This document shows positions 1 to 6,470 of a stretch of 11,632 nucleotides of DNA, in pieces (position 1 is the first letter of the stretch; each line of letters begins with the position of its first letter). The notes under the pieces are model-generated. The model saw nothing but the letters and a program-made list of their open reading frames with translations. It was not told the origin of the DNA and ran no database searches. The DNA comes from UBA5177 sp002413265 (GTDB lineage: Bacteria; Chloroflexota; UBA5177). Position numbers and translations under genes: made by a program. The stretch lies in contig DAIORV010000070.1 of assembly GCA_036752825.1 (NCBI GenBank), positions 1 to 11,632 on the forward strand. Reading direction: 5' to 3'.

Positions 1-2742
1 TGGCCGCGGTTCGGCGTGCTCGCAGTTTGGGGAGTTCTCGCCTACAATCTCCTCTTCGCCGTCTTCCTTCTTTTCCATCCTGTTGGCCAGGAACGCATCA
101 AGCAGATCGACGATCTGGCAGGGGCGGAGGGTCCGCTGCTCGTCGGTGCGGCAATCCTGAGCTGGTTCGTGCGGGATCGACTTCGCAACCCTCGAAAGCA
201 GCGCCGCGGCTGGACCGGTTGGGCGCCGGCGCTCATTGCAATAGGGGTGACGTGTTTTGGTGTCGGTGAAAACATCTGGTCGTACTACGAGATCGTCCTC
301 GGCCAGCAAACGCCCTTCCCATCCTGGGCCGACGCCGCCTATCTGGCAGCGTATCCGTTTCTACTTGCCGGCATCCTGCTGCTACCGAGGCCATCGATCT
401 CGCTAGCCGGGCGGGCTCGTGTAGGCCTCGACGGGCTTCTGGTCATCACGGCGGTGGCCACCGTCATGTGGTACTTCGTGCTCGGCCCTACGATTCTCCA
501 GTCGTACGAGAGTGTTTTTTCGCAATACGTGGGGTCGGCCTATCCCCTGTTCGACCTGCTGCTCGTTGCCTCCCTTTTGATACTGGCCCGACGAACGGGC
601 AACCCGGCCATGCGTCCGGTTGTCATTCTCAGTGGTATCGGCCTCGTCTCGGTCGTGCTCGTCGACATCGTGTTCGACTATCAGACACTCCACGGTAGCT
701 ATGCGGACGGAGGCGTCATCGACGTCCTGTGGGCTTTCGGTTACATGCTGCTGGGGCTGGCCGCGGGCTTCGCCTATCGCGCTCTGAGGAGCCATCCAGG
801 AGGAACCCTTGCCGGCGACGAATTGGCCGTTCAGCTTCAAGGGCAGAGCACGCTCTTCATCGCCTATCTCTTTGTTCCGGTAGCCGTTGGGCTCATGGTG
901 TATGCCGCACGAACCAAGGGCAATGCCGCCGTCGAGCCCGGCTTGTATATCGGGGGCAGCGCGCTGATCGCGCTCGTTCTCGTGCGTCAATTCGTGGTTC
1001 TGCTAGATAACCGCAAGCTCGCCCAGCAAATGCAGCGCCAGGAAGAGCGGTACCGGACGATCCTGCACACCGCATCAGACGCGATCATCACCGTCGACGA
1101 TTCGAACACGATCCTGACGGTCAATCCAGCCACCGAAGACATTTTCGGCTTTAGTCGAAACGAGCTCGAAGGCAGCTCGCTCGACGTGCTGTTTCCTGCC
1201 AGCTTGCGAGGCACCGGCGCCGGCTCTTTGCGACAGCTCGCCTTCAGTCGCGCGGAGGCCGAAGGAGGCAAGCACCTGGAAACCAACGGCCTGCACCGTG
1301 ATGGACGTGAAATTCCTTTGGAATTGTCGTTTGCGGTGTCGCAACAAGGTACGGCGCGTCTGTTCACCTGCTTCGCACGAGACATCAGTGAACGCGTTGA
1401 AGCACGCAAGGAACTTACTTATCAAGCTCTGCACGACGCACTCACGGAGCTACCAAACCGAGTTCTGTTGCAGGACCGATTGACCCAGGCCCTTCTCGCG
1501 GCCACCCGTGAGGCATCTCCGATTGCTCTCCTGCTGATGGATCTCGACAGATTCAAGGAAGTCAACGATACTTTCGGTCACGACTCGGGAGACCTGCTGT
1601 TAAAGGAGGTCGCCGGTCGTCTCACTCGCACCCTGCGCGGCGCCGATACGGTCGCTCGGCTTGGAGGCGACGAGTTCGCCATTCTTCTTCCCGGCTCGGA
1701 CCGCGCAGGGGCGGTGGGCATAGCAGGCAAGATCGAAAATGCCGTCTCGGAGTCCCTTGAAGTCGAAGGAAGATTCCTCGACGTCGGTTGCAGCATCGGC
1801 ATCGCCGTCTATCCTGACCACGGCGCCGACCCGGCGGTGCTGCTGCGTCATGCCGACGTCGCCATGTACGTGGCGAAACGCGGTGGTTGGGGCCACTCGG
1901 TCTATGAGCCTCAGCGCGATGCTTACAGCCCAACCAGGCTGACGCTGGCGTCTGACCTGCGGCAAGCGATTGCAACCGATGCCTTGCTCCTGCACTTTCA
2001 GCCGCAGGTTAACCTGCAAACCAGGCGCGTTGACTATGTCGAGGCACTGGCCCGCTGGAATCACCCTGAACGGGGCCTTCTCTCTCCGGCGGAGTTCATA
2101 CCCCTCGCCGAAGAAACGGGGGCTATCGCCGATTTGACCGCGTGGGTCTTGCGCTCCTCGATTCGCGAGAGAGCGGCTTGGCTGGAAAACGGGATCGAGC
2201 TTGGCATTGCCGTCAATGTGTCCACTCGCGTGCTTCGAGATGCAGAATTTCCAGCGCAGGTCGTGGCGATATGCCGCGAGGCGGGCATGGATCCGGCCGG
2301 TTTGGCGGTCGAAGTGACCGAGAGCAGCATCATGTCAAACCCGGAAGATGCGGAGAACGTGCTTGTCCAGCTCCACGACTTGGGAGTGAAAATCTCGATT
2401 GACGATTTCGGCACCGGGTATTCCTCCCTCGGGCGACTCAAACGACTACCGGTGCAGCAGGTAAAGATAGACAAGTCCTTCGTGCTCGAGATGGGCCAGG
2501 GGGATCGCGACGCGCTTGCAATCGTGACGTCTGTCATCGACCTCGGCCACAATCTGGGCCTTGAGGTTGTGGCGGAAGGCGTGGAGACGGCCAAAGTCGT
2601 CGAGACGCTCAGGGCGATGCGCTGCGACGCAATCCAGGGCTTCTACGTCGCGAAGCCGCTTTCGACATCAGAGCTGCAGCTATGGATGGCCGGAATATCC
2701 GTGCGGGAGCACCAGCTCTTCGGGGCGGCGCCTACCGCATAG
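1..2742 (+). CDS. Membrane-anchored PAS-GGDEF-EAL protein, bifunctional diguanylate cyclase/c-di-GMP phosphodiesterase (5' end probably outside window)
   Basis: The frame is open from base 1. The first in-window start is GTG at 16 (908 codons), and residue numbers below count from it. Residues about 1-335 hold roughly ten hydrophobic segments, a membrane sensor region with a Pro-Ser-Trp-Ala-Asp stretch near 102-106 that I recognise from other membrane diguanylate cyclases. A PAS domain follows (about 342-462). The GGDEF domain has an intact GGDEF signature at 550-554, with an RxxD inhibitory-site motif (Arg541/Asp544) five residues before it. The EAL domain has EAL at 676-678, Asn734, Glu766, the Asp796-Asp797 loop, Lys817, Glu854 and Gln874, so it keeps the usual metal and catalytic residues. 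By family knowledge it should make c-di-GMP from two GTP, cut it to pGpG, or do one of these under sensor control; which dominates cannot be read from sequence. The stop lies 3 bases from the stop of the convergent minus-strand gene. The true start may be upstream of the window. Confidence 0.95.
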   Translation, partial: WPRFGVLAVWGVLAYNLLFAVFLLFHPVGQERIKQIDDLAGAEGPLLVGAAILSWFVRDRLRNPRKQRRGWTGWAPALIAIGVTCFGVGENIWSYYEIVLGQQTPFPSWADAAYLAAYPFLLAGILLLPRPSISLAGRARVGLDGLLVITAVATVMWYFVLGPTILQSYESVFSQYVGSAYPLFDLLLVASLLILARRTGNPAMRPVVILSGIGLVSVVLVDIVFDYQTLHGSYADGGVIDVLWAFGYMLLGLAAGFAYRALRSHPGGTLAGDELAVQLQGQSTLFIAYLFVPVAVGLMVYAARTKGNAAVEPGLYIGGSALIALVLVRQFVVLLDNRKLAQQMQRQEERYRTILHTASDAIITVDDSNTILTVNPATEDIFGFSRNELEGSSLDVLFPASLRGTGAGSLRQLAFSRAEAEGGKHLETNGLHRDGREIPLELSFAVSQQGTARLFTCFARDISERVEARKELTYQALHDALTELPNRVLLQDRLTQALLAATREASPIALLLMDLDRFKEVNDTFGHDSGDLLLKEVAGRLTRTLRGADTVARLGGDEFAILLPGSDRAGAVGIAGKIENAVSESLEVEGRFLDVGCSIGIAVYPDHGADPAVLLRHADVAMYVAKRGGWGHSVYEPQRDAYSPTRLTLASDLRQAIATDALLLHFQPQVNLQTRRVDYVEALARWNHPERGLLSPAEFIPLAEETGAIADLTAWVLRSSIRERAAWLENGIELGIAVNVSTRVLRDAEFPAQVVAICREAGMDPAGLAVEVTESSIMSNPEDAENVLVQLHDLGVKISIDDFGTGYSSLGRLKRLPVQQVKIDKSFVLEMGQGDRDALAIVTSVIDLGHNLGLEVVAEGVETAKVVETLRAMRCDAIQGFYVAKPLSTSELQLWMAGISVREHQLFGAAPTA

Positions 2743-2745
2743 CGC

Positions 2746-3642
2746 TTACACAAAGCTCCACGAGCTGAGGAAACGCTTTCCAAGATATTCATCGCCTTCC
2801 ATCCTCAGAGAGGTAATTCTCAAAGCATCGTCGACAGGAATCCGGCCCGCCAGAACCAGAACGAAGGTTCCGCTTTCGGCACGAATCGTGACGTCGGGCT
2901 TGGGCTCGACACCTCGGCGCTTGCTGATCGCGCCTCCCGCGCCAATGACCCATGACAGTTCTGCCTCGGGATCTGTCAAGGCGATCGAAACCGAGCCCGA
3001 GGTGCCCGTCGGAGGCCGAAACATGAAACTTGTCCCTCCCCAGTAGAACCAGGGCAAAAGGGAGCGCGAGGCATCGCTGAGATGCGCATCTTCGACGAGA
3101 CGGGACTCGATGTCCCAGCGATGAAGTGCCAGCTCGTTCAAGATTGCGGCGAGGAAGAAAGACACCGGCCAGGGACCGCCCCGATAGTAGATCGGCTTCG
3201 TGTAGTCGACGGATTGCAGCTGTTCCAGTTTCTTGCGCAGCTCGCGAGCGGTTCCGAGCAGCTGTCCTTTTACCGCCTCGGGAGCCAGTGCGCCGGTGAC
3301 GACGTGCGGGAGAGCCTTGTTCAAGGCGTTCAGCACAGGAGCAGCCGCCGGGACCAGCGTTTGAGTCACCGAGCCGAAGGCCTTGCCGATCGCTCCTCCT
3401 GTCCAACCGCTGGCTCCTGCGCCCAACAGCTTGGTGTAGAGGGCGAGGGCAAGCTGCACGTGGGCGATGACGTCGAGGTTGTTCCACCCCGACTCGGCGC
3501 TTTGTTCCGCACACTGCGGCACCGAGAGCCCATCCACCATCTCCTCGAAGCTAGCGAGCTCCGAGACCAGCGAGGCCCGAATGCTGCTGGGGAGGACGGG
3601 GAGCGCATCGGGCTCAACCTCGGCGCTTTTCTCATCTGTCAT
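2746..3642 (-). CDS. DinB-fold/maleylpyruvate isomerase-like protein with C-terminal SCP2-like domain
   Basis: The protein has 298 residues. I chose the ATG at 3642 because an ideal AGGAGG lies 6 bases upstream; the longer frame to 3726 has no such signal. Residues about 15-185 look like the four-helix DinB/MDMPI N-terminal domain. His61 (in IAHV) and the pair Glu170/His174 (in NELALHRWD) match the His plus Glu-x3-His metal ligands of mycothiol-dependent maleylpyruvate isomerase. Residues about 199-298 resemble the SCP2-like C-terminal domain, with a PDVTIRAES segment and a Gly-Asp near 283-284. In this superfamily proteins use a divalent metal and often a low-molecular-weight thiol. Most members have no proven substrate, so isomerase activity on maleylpyruvate should not be assumed. 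No aromatic degradation genes lie nearby. It is transcribed divergently from the GH130 gene and convergently with the GGDEF-EAL gene. It is probably cytoplasmic, since no signal peptide is visible. Confidence 0.88.
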   Translation of the reverse strand: MTDEKSAEVEPDALPVLPSSIRASLVSELASFEEMVDGLSVPQCAEQSAESGWNNLDVIAHVQLALALYTKLLGAGASGWTGGAIGKAFGSVTQTLVPAAAPVLNALNKALPHVVTGALAPEAVKGQLLGTARELRKKLEQLQSVDYTKPIYYRGGPWPVSFFLAAILNELALHRWDIESRLVEDAHLSDASRSLLPWFYWGGTSFMFRPPTGTSGSVSIALTDPEAELSWVIGAGGAISKRRGVEPKPDVTIRAESGTFVLVLAGRIPVDDALRITSLRMEGDEYLGKRFLSSWSFV

Positions 3643-3648
3643 TTCAAG

Positions 3649-3654
3649 CCTCCT
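3649..3654 (-). promoter_or_regulatory. Ribosome binding site that fixes the start of the DinB-fold gene
   Basis: The plus strand reads CCTCCT, giving a perfect AGGAGG on the minus strand. It sits 6 bases before the ATG at 3642. The match decides for the 298-residue form over the longer open frame that reaches 3726. Confidence 0.85.
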
Positions 3655-3724
3655 GACCGAATCCGCTAGCATGTCGCTGCGGGGTGCGGCACGCCTACCC
3701 AACATTGAGCCAGCGAGGCATCGC

Positions 3725-4825
3725 ATGTCTATAGCCGAAAAAGCTCCTTTTCAGCTCCAGCGCATCGGCAGCGTCATGGAGCCGGATCCAAACGATCCGC
3801 TCGAGGCCTGGGGCGTACTCAATCCCGCCTCCGCCCGAAGTCCGGAAGGAGATCTTTTCCTTTATCCAAGGGTCGTCGCCGAGGGCAACTATTCACGCAT
3901 CGGCAAGGCACGTGTGCTCTTTGACGGTCGTGGTGAGCCTCGGGGTGTCGAGCGCATGGGCTACGTGCTGGAGCCGGAAGAACGATACGAGCGATCGATG
4001 CGCACCCACGGCGGCGTCGAGGACCCGCGAGTGACCTTCGTGGAGCCGCTCGGCCTCTGGGCGATGGTTTATACCGCCGTTTCGAGTGTGGGTCCCAGGG
4101 TCGCCGTGGCTGTGTCGCGGGATCTGCACACCTGGCACCGTCTCGGTCTCCTGAAGTATCAGAAGACCTGTGCCGTGAGCTTCAACCAGTATGGAAACAA
4201 GGACGGCATGTTTTTCCCCGATGTCGTTCTGGACCCGAAGGGCAACCCTGCACTGGCGATTCTTCACCGGCCCACGTACCAGGTGCATCGGCCCGACGGG
4301 ACGGTGCTGCTGGAGGTCCCATGTGACATCGAGGAGTCGCGCGAGAGCATTTGGATCGCCTACATCTCGCTCGAGAAGGCAAAGGAAGACATCCGCAAGC
4401 TCGTGTACGTCTACGGCAACGAGCTGCTCGCAGCGCCGGTCGAGCAATGGGAGTGCTTGAAGATCGGTGGCGGGACTCCGCCGGTAAAAATCCCCGGGGG
4501 CTGGCTCACCTACTATCACGGTGTCTCCGGCAACATATCGCTCGATCCGGCCGTAACGAAGAACGTCTGTTATTCCGCGGGGGCACTGGTGCTCGACCCT
4601 CAGCGTCCGACGAAGATTCTGTACCGTTCTCGCGAGCCTGTGCTCTCGCCCGAACGGGATCCGGAGCAGCACGGTATCGTGCCCAACGTGGTTTTCCCCA
4701 CCGCGGCCGACGTGCGAGAGAACGGCGAGATCGACGTGTACTACGGCATGGCCGACTCCAGCATTGGCGTGGCTCGAACGAGAATTCCCGACCAATCCGA
4801 CTGGTTGCGTCAGGTCTGGGACTAA
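3725..4825 (+). CDS. GH130 family beta-mannoside phosphorylase-like enzyme
   Basis: The protein has 366 residues from the ATG at 3725, with GAGG at 3715-3718 six bases upstream. The open frame extends much further left but overlaps the divergent gene there, and it has no ribosome site at the alternative ATG 3671. It has no signal peptide, so it is probably cytoplasmic. GH130 landmarks are present in order: GGVEDPR at 96-102 with Asp100 as the expected general acid, an SRDLHTW stretch at 131-137, NKDGMFFP at 158-165, HRP at 181-183, KIGGGTPP at 246-253, YHGV at 264-267, GIVPNVVF at 317-324 and YGMADSSI at 340-347. Known GH130 phosphorylases split beta-mannosides with inorganic phosphate to give alpha-mannose-1-phosphate. 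The retained HRP segment favours a phosphorylase over the hydrolase branch, but this is by eye. The phosphofructokinase gene follows 71 bases later on the same strand, suggesting co-transcription. Confidence 0.9.
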   Translation: MSIAEKAPFQLQRIGSVMEPDPNDPLEAWGVLNPASARSPEGDLFLYPRVVAEGNYSRIGKARVLFDGRGEPRGVERMGYVLEPEERYERSMRTHGGVEDPRVTFVEPLGLWAMVYTAVSSVGPRVAVAVSRDLHTWHRLGLLKYQKTCAVSFNQYGNKDGMFFPDVVLDPKGNPALAILHRPTYQVHRPDGTVLLEVPCDIEESRESIWIAYISLEKAKEDIRKLVYVYGNELLAAPVEQWECLKIGGGTPPVKIPGGWLTYYHGVSGNISLDPAVTKNVCYSAGALVLDPQRPTKILYRSREPVLSPERDPEQHGIVPNVVFPTAADVRENGEIDVYYGMADSSIGVARTRIPDQSDWLRQVWD

Positions 4826-4896
4826 GCACCGCTAGACGGTCCGCTGGCCCTCGTTGTGGGATGATTTAGAAACGTGCTGTGAAGGGCTGAGGGAAT

Positions 4897-6051
4897 ATGC
4901 GCATCGGCATTCTTACCGGCGGGGGAGACGTCCCCGGCCTGAATCCTTGCATCAAAGAGGTCGTGAACCGCGCCGAGAACGCCGGCCATGATGTGCTCGG
5001 GATTCGGCGTGGGTGGCTGGGACTTCTTGCCTACGACCCGGACTCCAATGAATCCCAGTCCGAGTGGGTCATGCCATTGACCAAGCAGTCGGTGCGCACC
5101 GTGGATCGCTACGGCGGCACCTTCCTCCATACCTCCCGAACGAACCCCGGAAAGGTGAAGCCGGAGAGCTTGCCTGAATTTCTCAAAGAACGCTTTCCTG
5201 CGGACGGAAGCGACACCGTGGATTGCACACCGCACGTCCTGAAGGTCATCGAAAAGCTGGGAATCGATGTGCTCATCCCCATCGGTGGGGATGACACGCT
5301 CAGCTACGCGGTGCGTCTACATCGTGAAGGGTTCCCGGTCGTCGGCATACCAAAGACCATGGACAACGACGTGTACGGCACCGACTACTGCATCGGTTTT
5401 TCCACCGCCGTCACCCGCAGCGTCGAGCTCATTCACGACATGCGAACGCCGGTCGGCTCGCACGAGCGCATCGCCATCGTCGAGCTTTTTGGACGGAATT
5501 CGGGGGAGACCGCCCTGATCTCTGCCTACCTGGCCGACGCGGACCGCGCCCTCATCGCCGAGATCCCGTTTGATGTGCAACGGCTGACGGAGCTCTTGAT
5601 AGACGATCGGCGCAAGAACCCGAGTCACTACGCCATCGTCGTCGTGTCCGAAGGGGCCACCATGGTCGGCGGGGAGATCGTGGAGCACGGCGAGGCCGAC
5701 GCCTACGGTCACCGAAAGCTCGGAGGAATAGGTCAGCGGACGGGGGATGAGATCAAGCGACTCAGTGGCGTAGACATCATGTGGCAGCCTCTCGGCTACC
5801 TGATGCGTGCGGGCCCTCCTGATTCTCTGGATCGGATGGTCTCGATGTCGTACGCCAACCTGGCGATGGACCTGGTACTGAGCCGCGATACCGGCCGTAT
5901 GGTGAGCTTGCAGAGCGGTGTATACACGGCCATCCCGCTCGACGTGATCAGCCGCTCGCAGAAGCGAGTGGATATCGATGAGTTCTACGATCCAGAGCAG
6001 TACCGCCCGAAAGTTGCCCACCAAATGGGCAAGCCGATGTTTCTCTATTGA
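4897..6051 (+). CDS. 6-phosphofructokinase family protein, probably pyrophosphate-dependent, with divergent sugar site
   Basis: The protein has 384 residues, starting at ATG 4897 with GAGGG at 4889-4893 close upstream. PFK landmarks are GGGD at 8-11, GGDDT at 130-134, PKTMDND at 152-158 with catalytic Asp156, SHERIAIVE at 188-196 and SEG at 251-253. In E. coli numbering, Asp133 stands at position 104 and Lys153 at 124. Asp104 with Lys124 is the established signature of PPi-dependent enzymes, whereas Gly104 marks ATP users. It is therefore predicted to phosphorylate fructose-6-phosphate with PPi, reversibly, in the cytoplasm. Several sugar-site positions differ by my alignment. The usual EVMGR reads ELFGR (Phe198). 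The usual R..VLGHIQRGG region reads as M295...LGYLMRAG, so the residues equivalent to Arg243, His249 and Gln251 appear to be Met295, Tyr301 and Met303. Arg191, from the neighbouring subunit, is kept. The natural sugar phosphate could therefore differ. It lies downstream of the GH130 gene, likely in one operon. Confidence 0.88.
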   Translation: MRIGILTGGGDVPGLNPCIKEVVNRAENAGHDVLGIRRGWLGLLAYDPDSNESQSEWVMPLTKQSVRTVDRYGGTFLHTSRTNPGKVKPESLPEFLKERFPADGSDTVDCTPHVLKVIEKLGIDVLIPIGGDDTLSYAVRLHREGFPVVGIPKTMDNDVYGTDYCIGFSTAVTRSVELIHDMRTPVGSHERIAIVELFGRNSGETALISAYLADADRALIAEIPFDVQRLTELLIDDRRKNPSHYAIVVVSEGATMVGGEIVEHGEADAYGHRKLGGIGQRTGDEIKRLSGVDIMWQPLGYLMRAGPPDSLDRMVSMSYANLAMDLVLSRDTGRMVSLQSGVYTAIPLDVISRSQKRVDIDEFYDPEQYRPKVAHQMGKPMFLY

Positions 6052-6067
6052 TTACTGCGTCGCTCCT

Positions 6068-6088
6068 CGGCTCCTTCGAGCAGAGCCG
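6068..6088 (+). terminator. Possible weak terminator hairpin after the phosphofructokinase gene
   Basis: CGGCTC (6068-6073) and GAGCCG (6083-6088) form a 6-bp stem with a 9-base loop, starting 16 bases after the stop codon. The following bases have only scattered Ts (CCAAGTTCTTG), so intrinsic termination would be inefficient. The placement supports the call more than the structure does. Confidence 0.3.
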
Positions 6089-6166
6089 TCCAAGTTCTTG
6101 CTGCTCGATATGCTCTCAAAGCTTCCGAGTTGGCGCAGATTCGTCGATACTAGCTCATTCGGAGTA

Positions 6167-6195
6167 TTGCAGTTTGCAGGTTAATTGGGCATAAT
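6167..6195 (+). promoter_or_regulatory. Candidate sigma-70-like promoter for the Asp-box protein gene
   Basis: CATAAT at 6190-6195 matches five of six bases of the -10 consensus. TTGCAG at 6167-6172 matches only the TTG half of the -35 box, with an exact 17-base spacer. Transcription would begin near 6202, leaving a leader of about 270 bases. That start would cut into the outer stem of the hairpin at 6197-6237, which counts against either the promoter or that outer stem. Confidence 0.3.
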
Positions 6196-6196
6196 A

Positions 6197-6237
6197 CCGT
6201 CGGTTAGCGATGGGCAGTGCCCATCGGGCTTCGACGG
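6197..6237 (+). ncRNA. Two-tier stem-loop in the leader region
   Basis: The inner stem is CGATGGGC (6208-6215) pairing perfectly with GCCCATCG (6219-6226) over a 3-base loop. An outer stem pairs CCGTCG (6197-6202) with CGACGG (6232-6237), separated from the inner stem by a symmetric 5x5 internal loop. As DNA the inner element is also an 8-bp inverted repeat just downstream of a candidate -10 box, so it could equally be a repressor operator. Confidence 0.5.
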
Positions 6238-6300
6238 CCACACCAGACGCCGAGGCAAAGGAAAAAAGGAGGGACGGAGAGGGACAGGACCCCGGCCGGG

Positions 6301-6344
6301 TCACCACCAGCAGTACCAGGCGGTGCATTGCCGTCGCTGGGTGA
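6301..6344 (+). ncRNA. Three-tier stem-loop in the leader region
   Basis: TCACC (6301-6305) pairs with GGTGA (6340-6344), CAGC (6308-6311) with GCTG (6336-6339), and GGCGG (6319-6323) with CCGTC (6331-6335, one G-U), closing a 7-base loop. Bulges of 2 and 7 bases occur on the 5' side only. A competing 5-bp stem, GACCC (6288-6292) with GGGTC (6298-6302), shares the first two bases, so the two could alternate. No known RNA family is recognised. Confidence 0.45.
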
Positions 6345-6378
6345 GAAGTCGCGGCCACTCTGCACTCGGTTGATTACG

Positions 6379-6406
6379 CGGCCCGGAGCGCTGCTGCGAG
6401 GGGCCG
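6379..6406 (+). ncRNA. Stem-loop in the leader region, 51 bases before the SD
   Basis: CGGCCC (6379-6384) pairs with GGGCCG (6401-6406). Inside, CGC (6389-6391) pairs with GCG (6396-6398) over a TGCT loop. It is the last structured element before the ribosome binding site at 6457. There is no T-run after it, so it is not a classical terminator. Confidence 0.4.
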
Positions 6407-6456
6407 TTGGCAGCAATCACGCGGACTGCACAGTTCAGCAGCCTTTGGACGAATAA

Positions 6457-6463
6457 AGGAAGG
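6457..6463 (+). promoter_or_regulatory. Ribosome binding site supporting the TTG start
   Basis: AGGAAGG lies 7 bases before the TTG at 6471 and is the only good site near the signal peptide coding sequence. It supports this rare start codon for the secreted Asp-box protein. Confidence 0.7.
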
Positions 6464-6470
6464 TTTCCAC

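Larger units (their letters stand above)
6052..6470. other. 419-base gene-free region with structured leader upstream of the Asp-box protein gene
   Basis: No convincing coding frame is present. The left third (to about 6180) holds one weak hairpin. A purine-rich tract lies at about 6253-6290. Three further hairpin regions are annotated separately at 6197-6237, 6301-6344 and 6379-6406. I compared the region from memory with the c-di-GMP-I, ydaO (c-di-AMP), cobalamin and ZTP riboswitch cores and found no convincing match. It is most simply a long 5' leader for the TTG-started gene at 6471. Confidence 0.6.

Noticed and set aside
403..990. 195-codon minus-strand frame opposite the membrane sensor region
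   Set aside because: It is antisense to a clear transmembrane coding region, and its composition is typical of a shadow frame.
3671..3724. Earlier ATG (3671) as the start of the GH130 gene
   Set aside because: There is no ribosome site before it. It would add 18 residues with no family match, while ATG 3725 has GAGG at proper spacing.
5317..6024. 235-codon minus-strand frame opposite the phosphofructokinase gene
   Set aside because: It is a shadow of the PFK gene in codon-biased DNA, with no domain motifs or ribosome site.
6241..6300. c-di-GMP (GEMM-I) riboswitch suspected from GGCAAAGG and GGGACGGAG words
   Set aside because: The conserved core words, GNRA loop and their spacing are not present. 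Similarity is limited to short purine-rich strings.
6336..6366. Cobalamin riboswitch-like GGTGAGAAGTCG...GCCACT stretch
   Set aside because: Only fragments resemble the consensus. The AAxCC core and B12-box partner are absent.
6217..6456. 79-codon plus-strand frame inside the leader
   Set aside because: It has biased Arg/Pro/Gly content, no ribosome binding site and no recognisable motif. It overlaps the structured elements.
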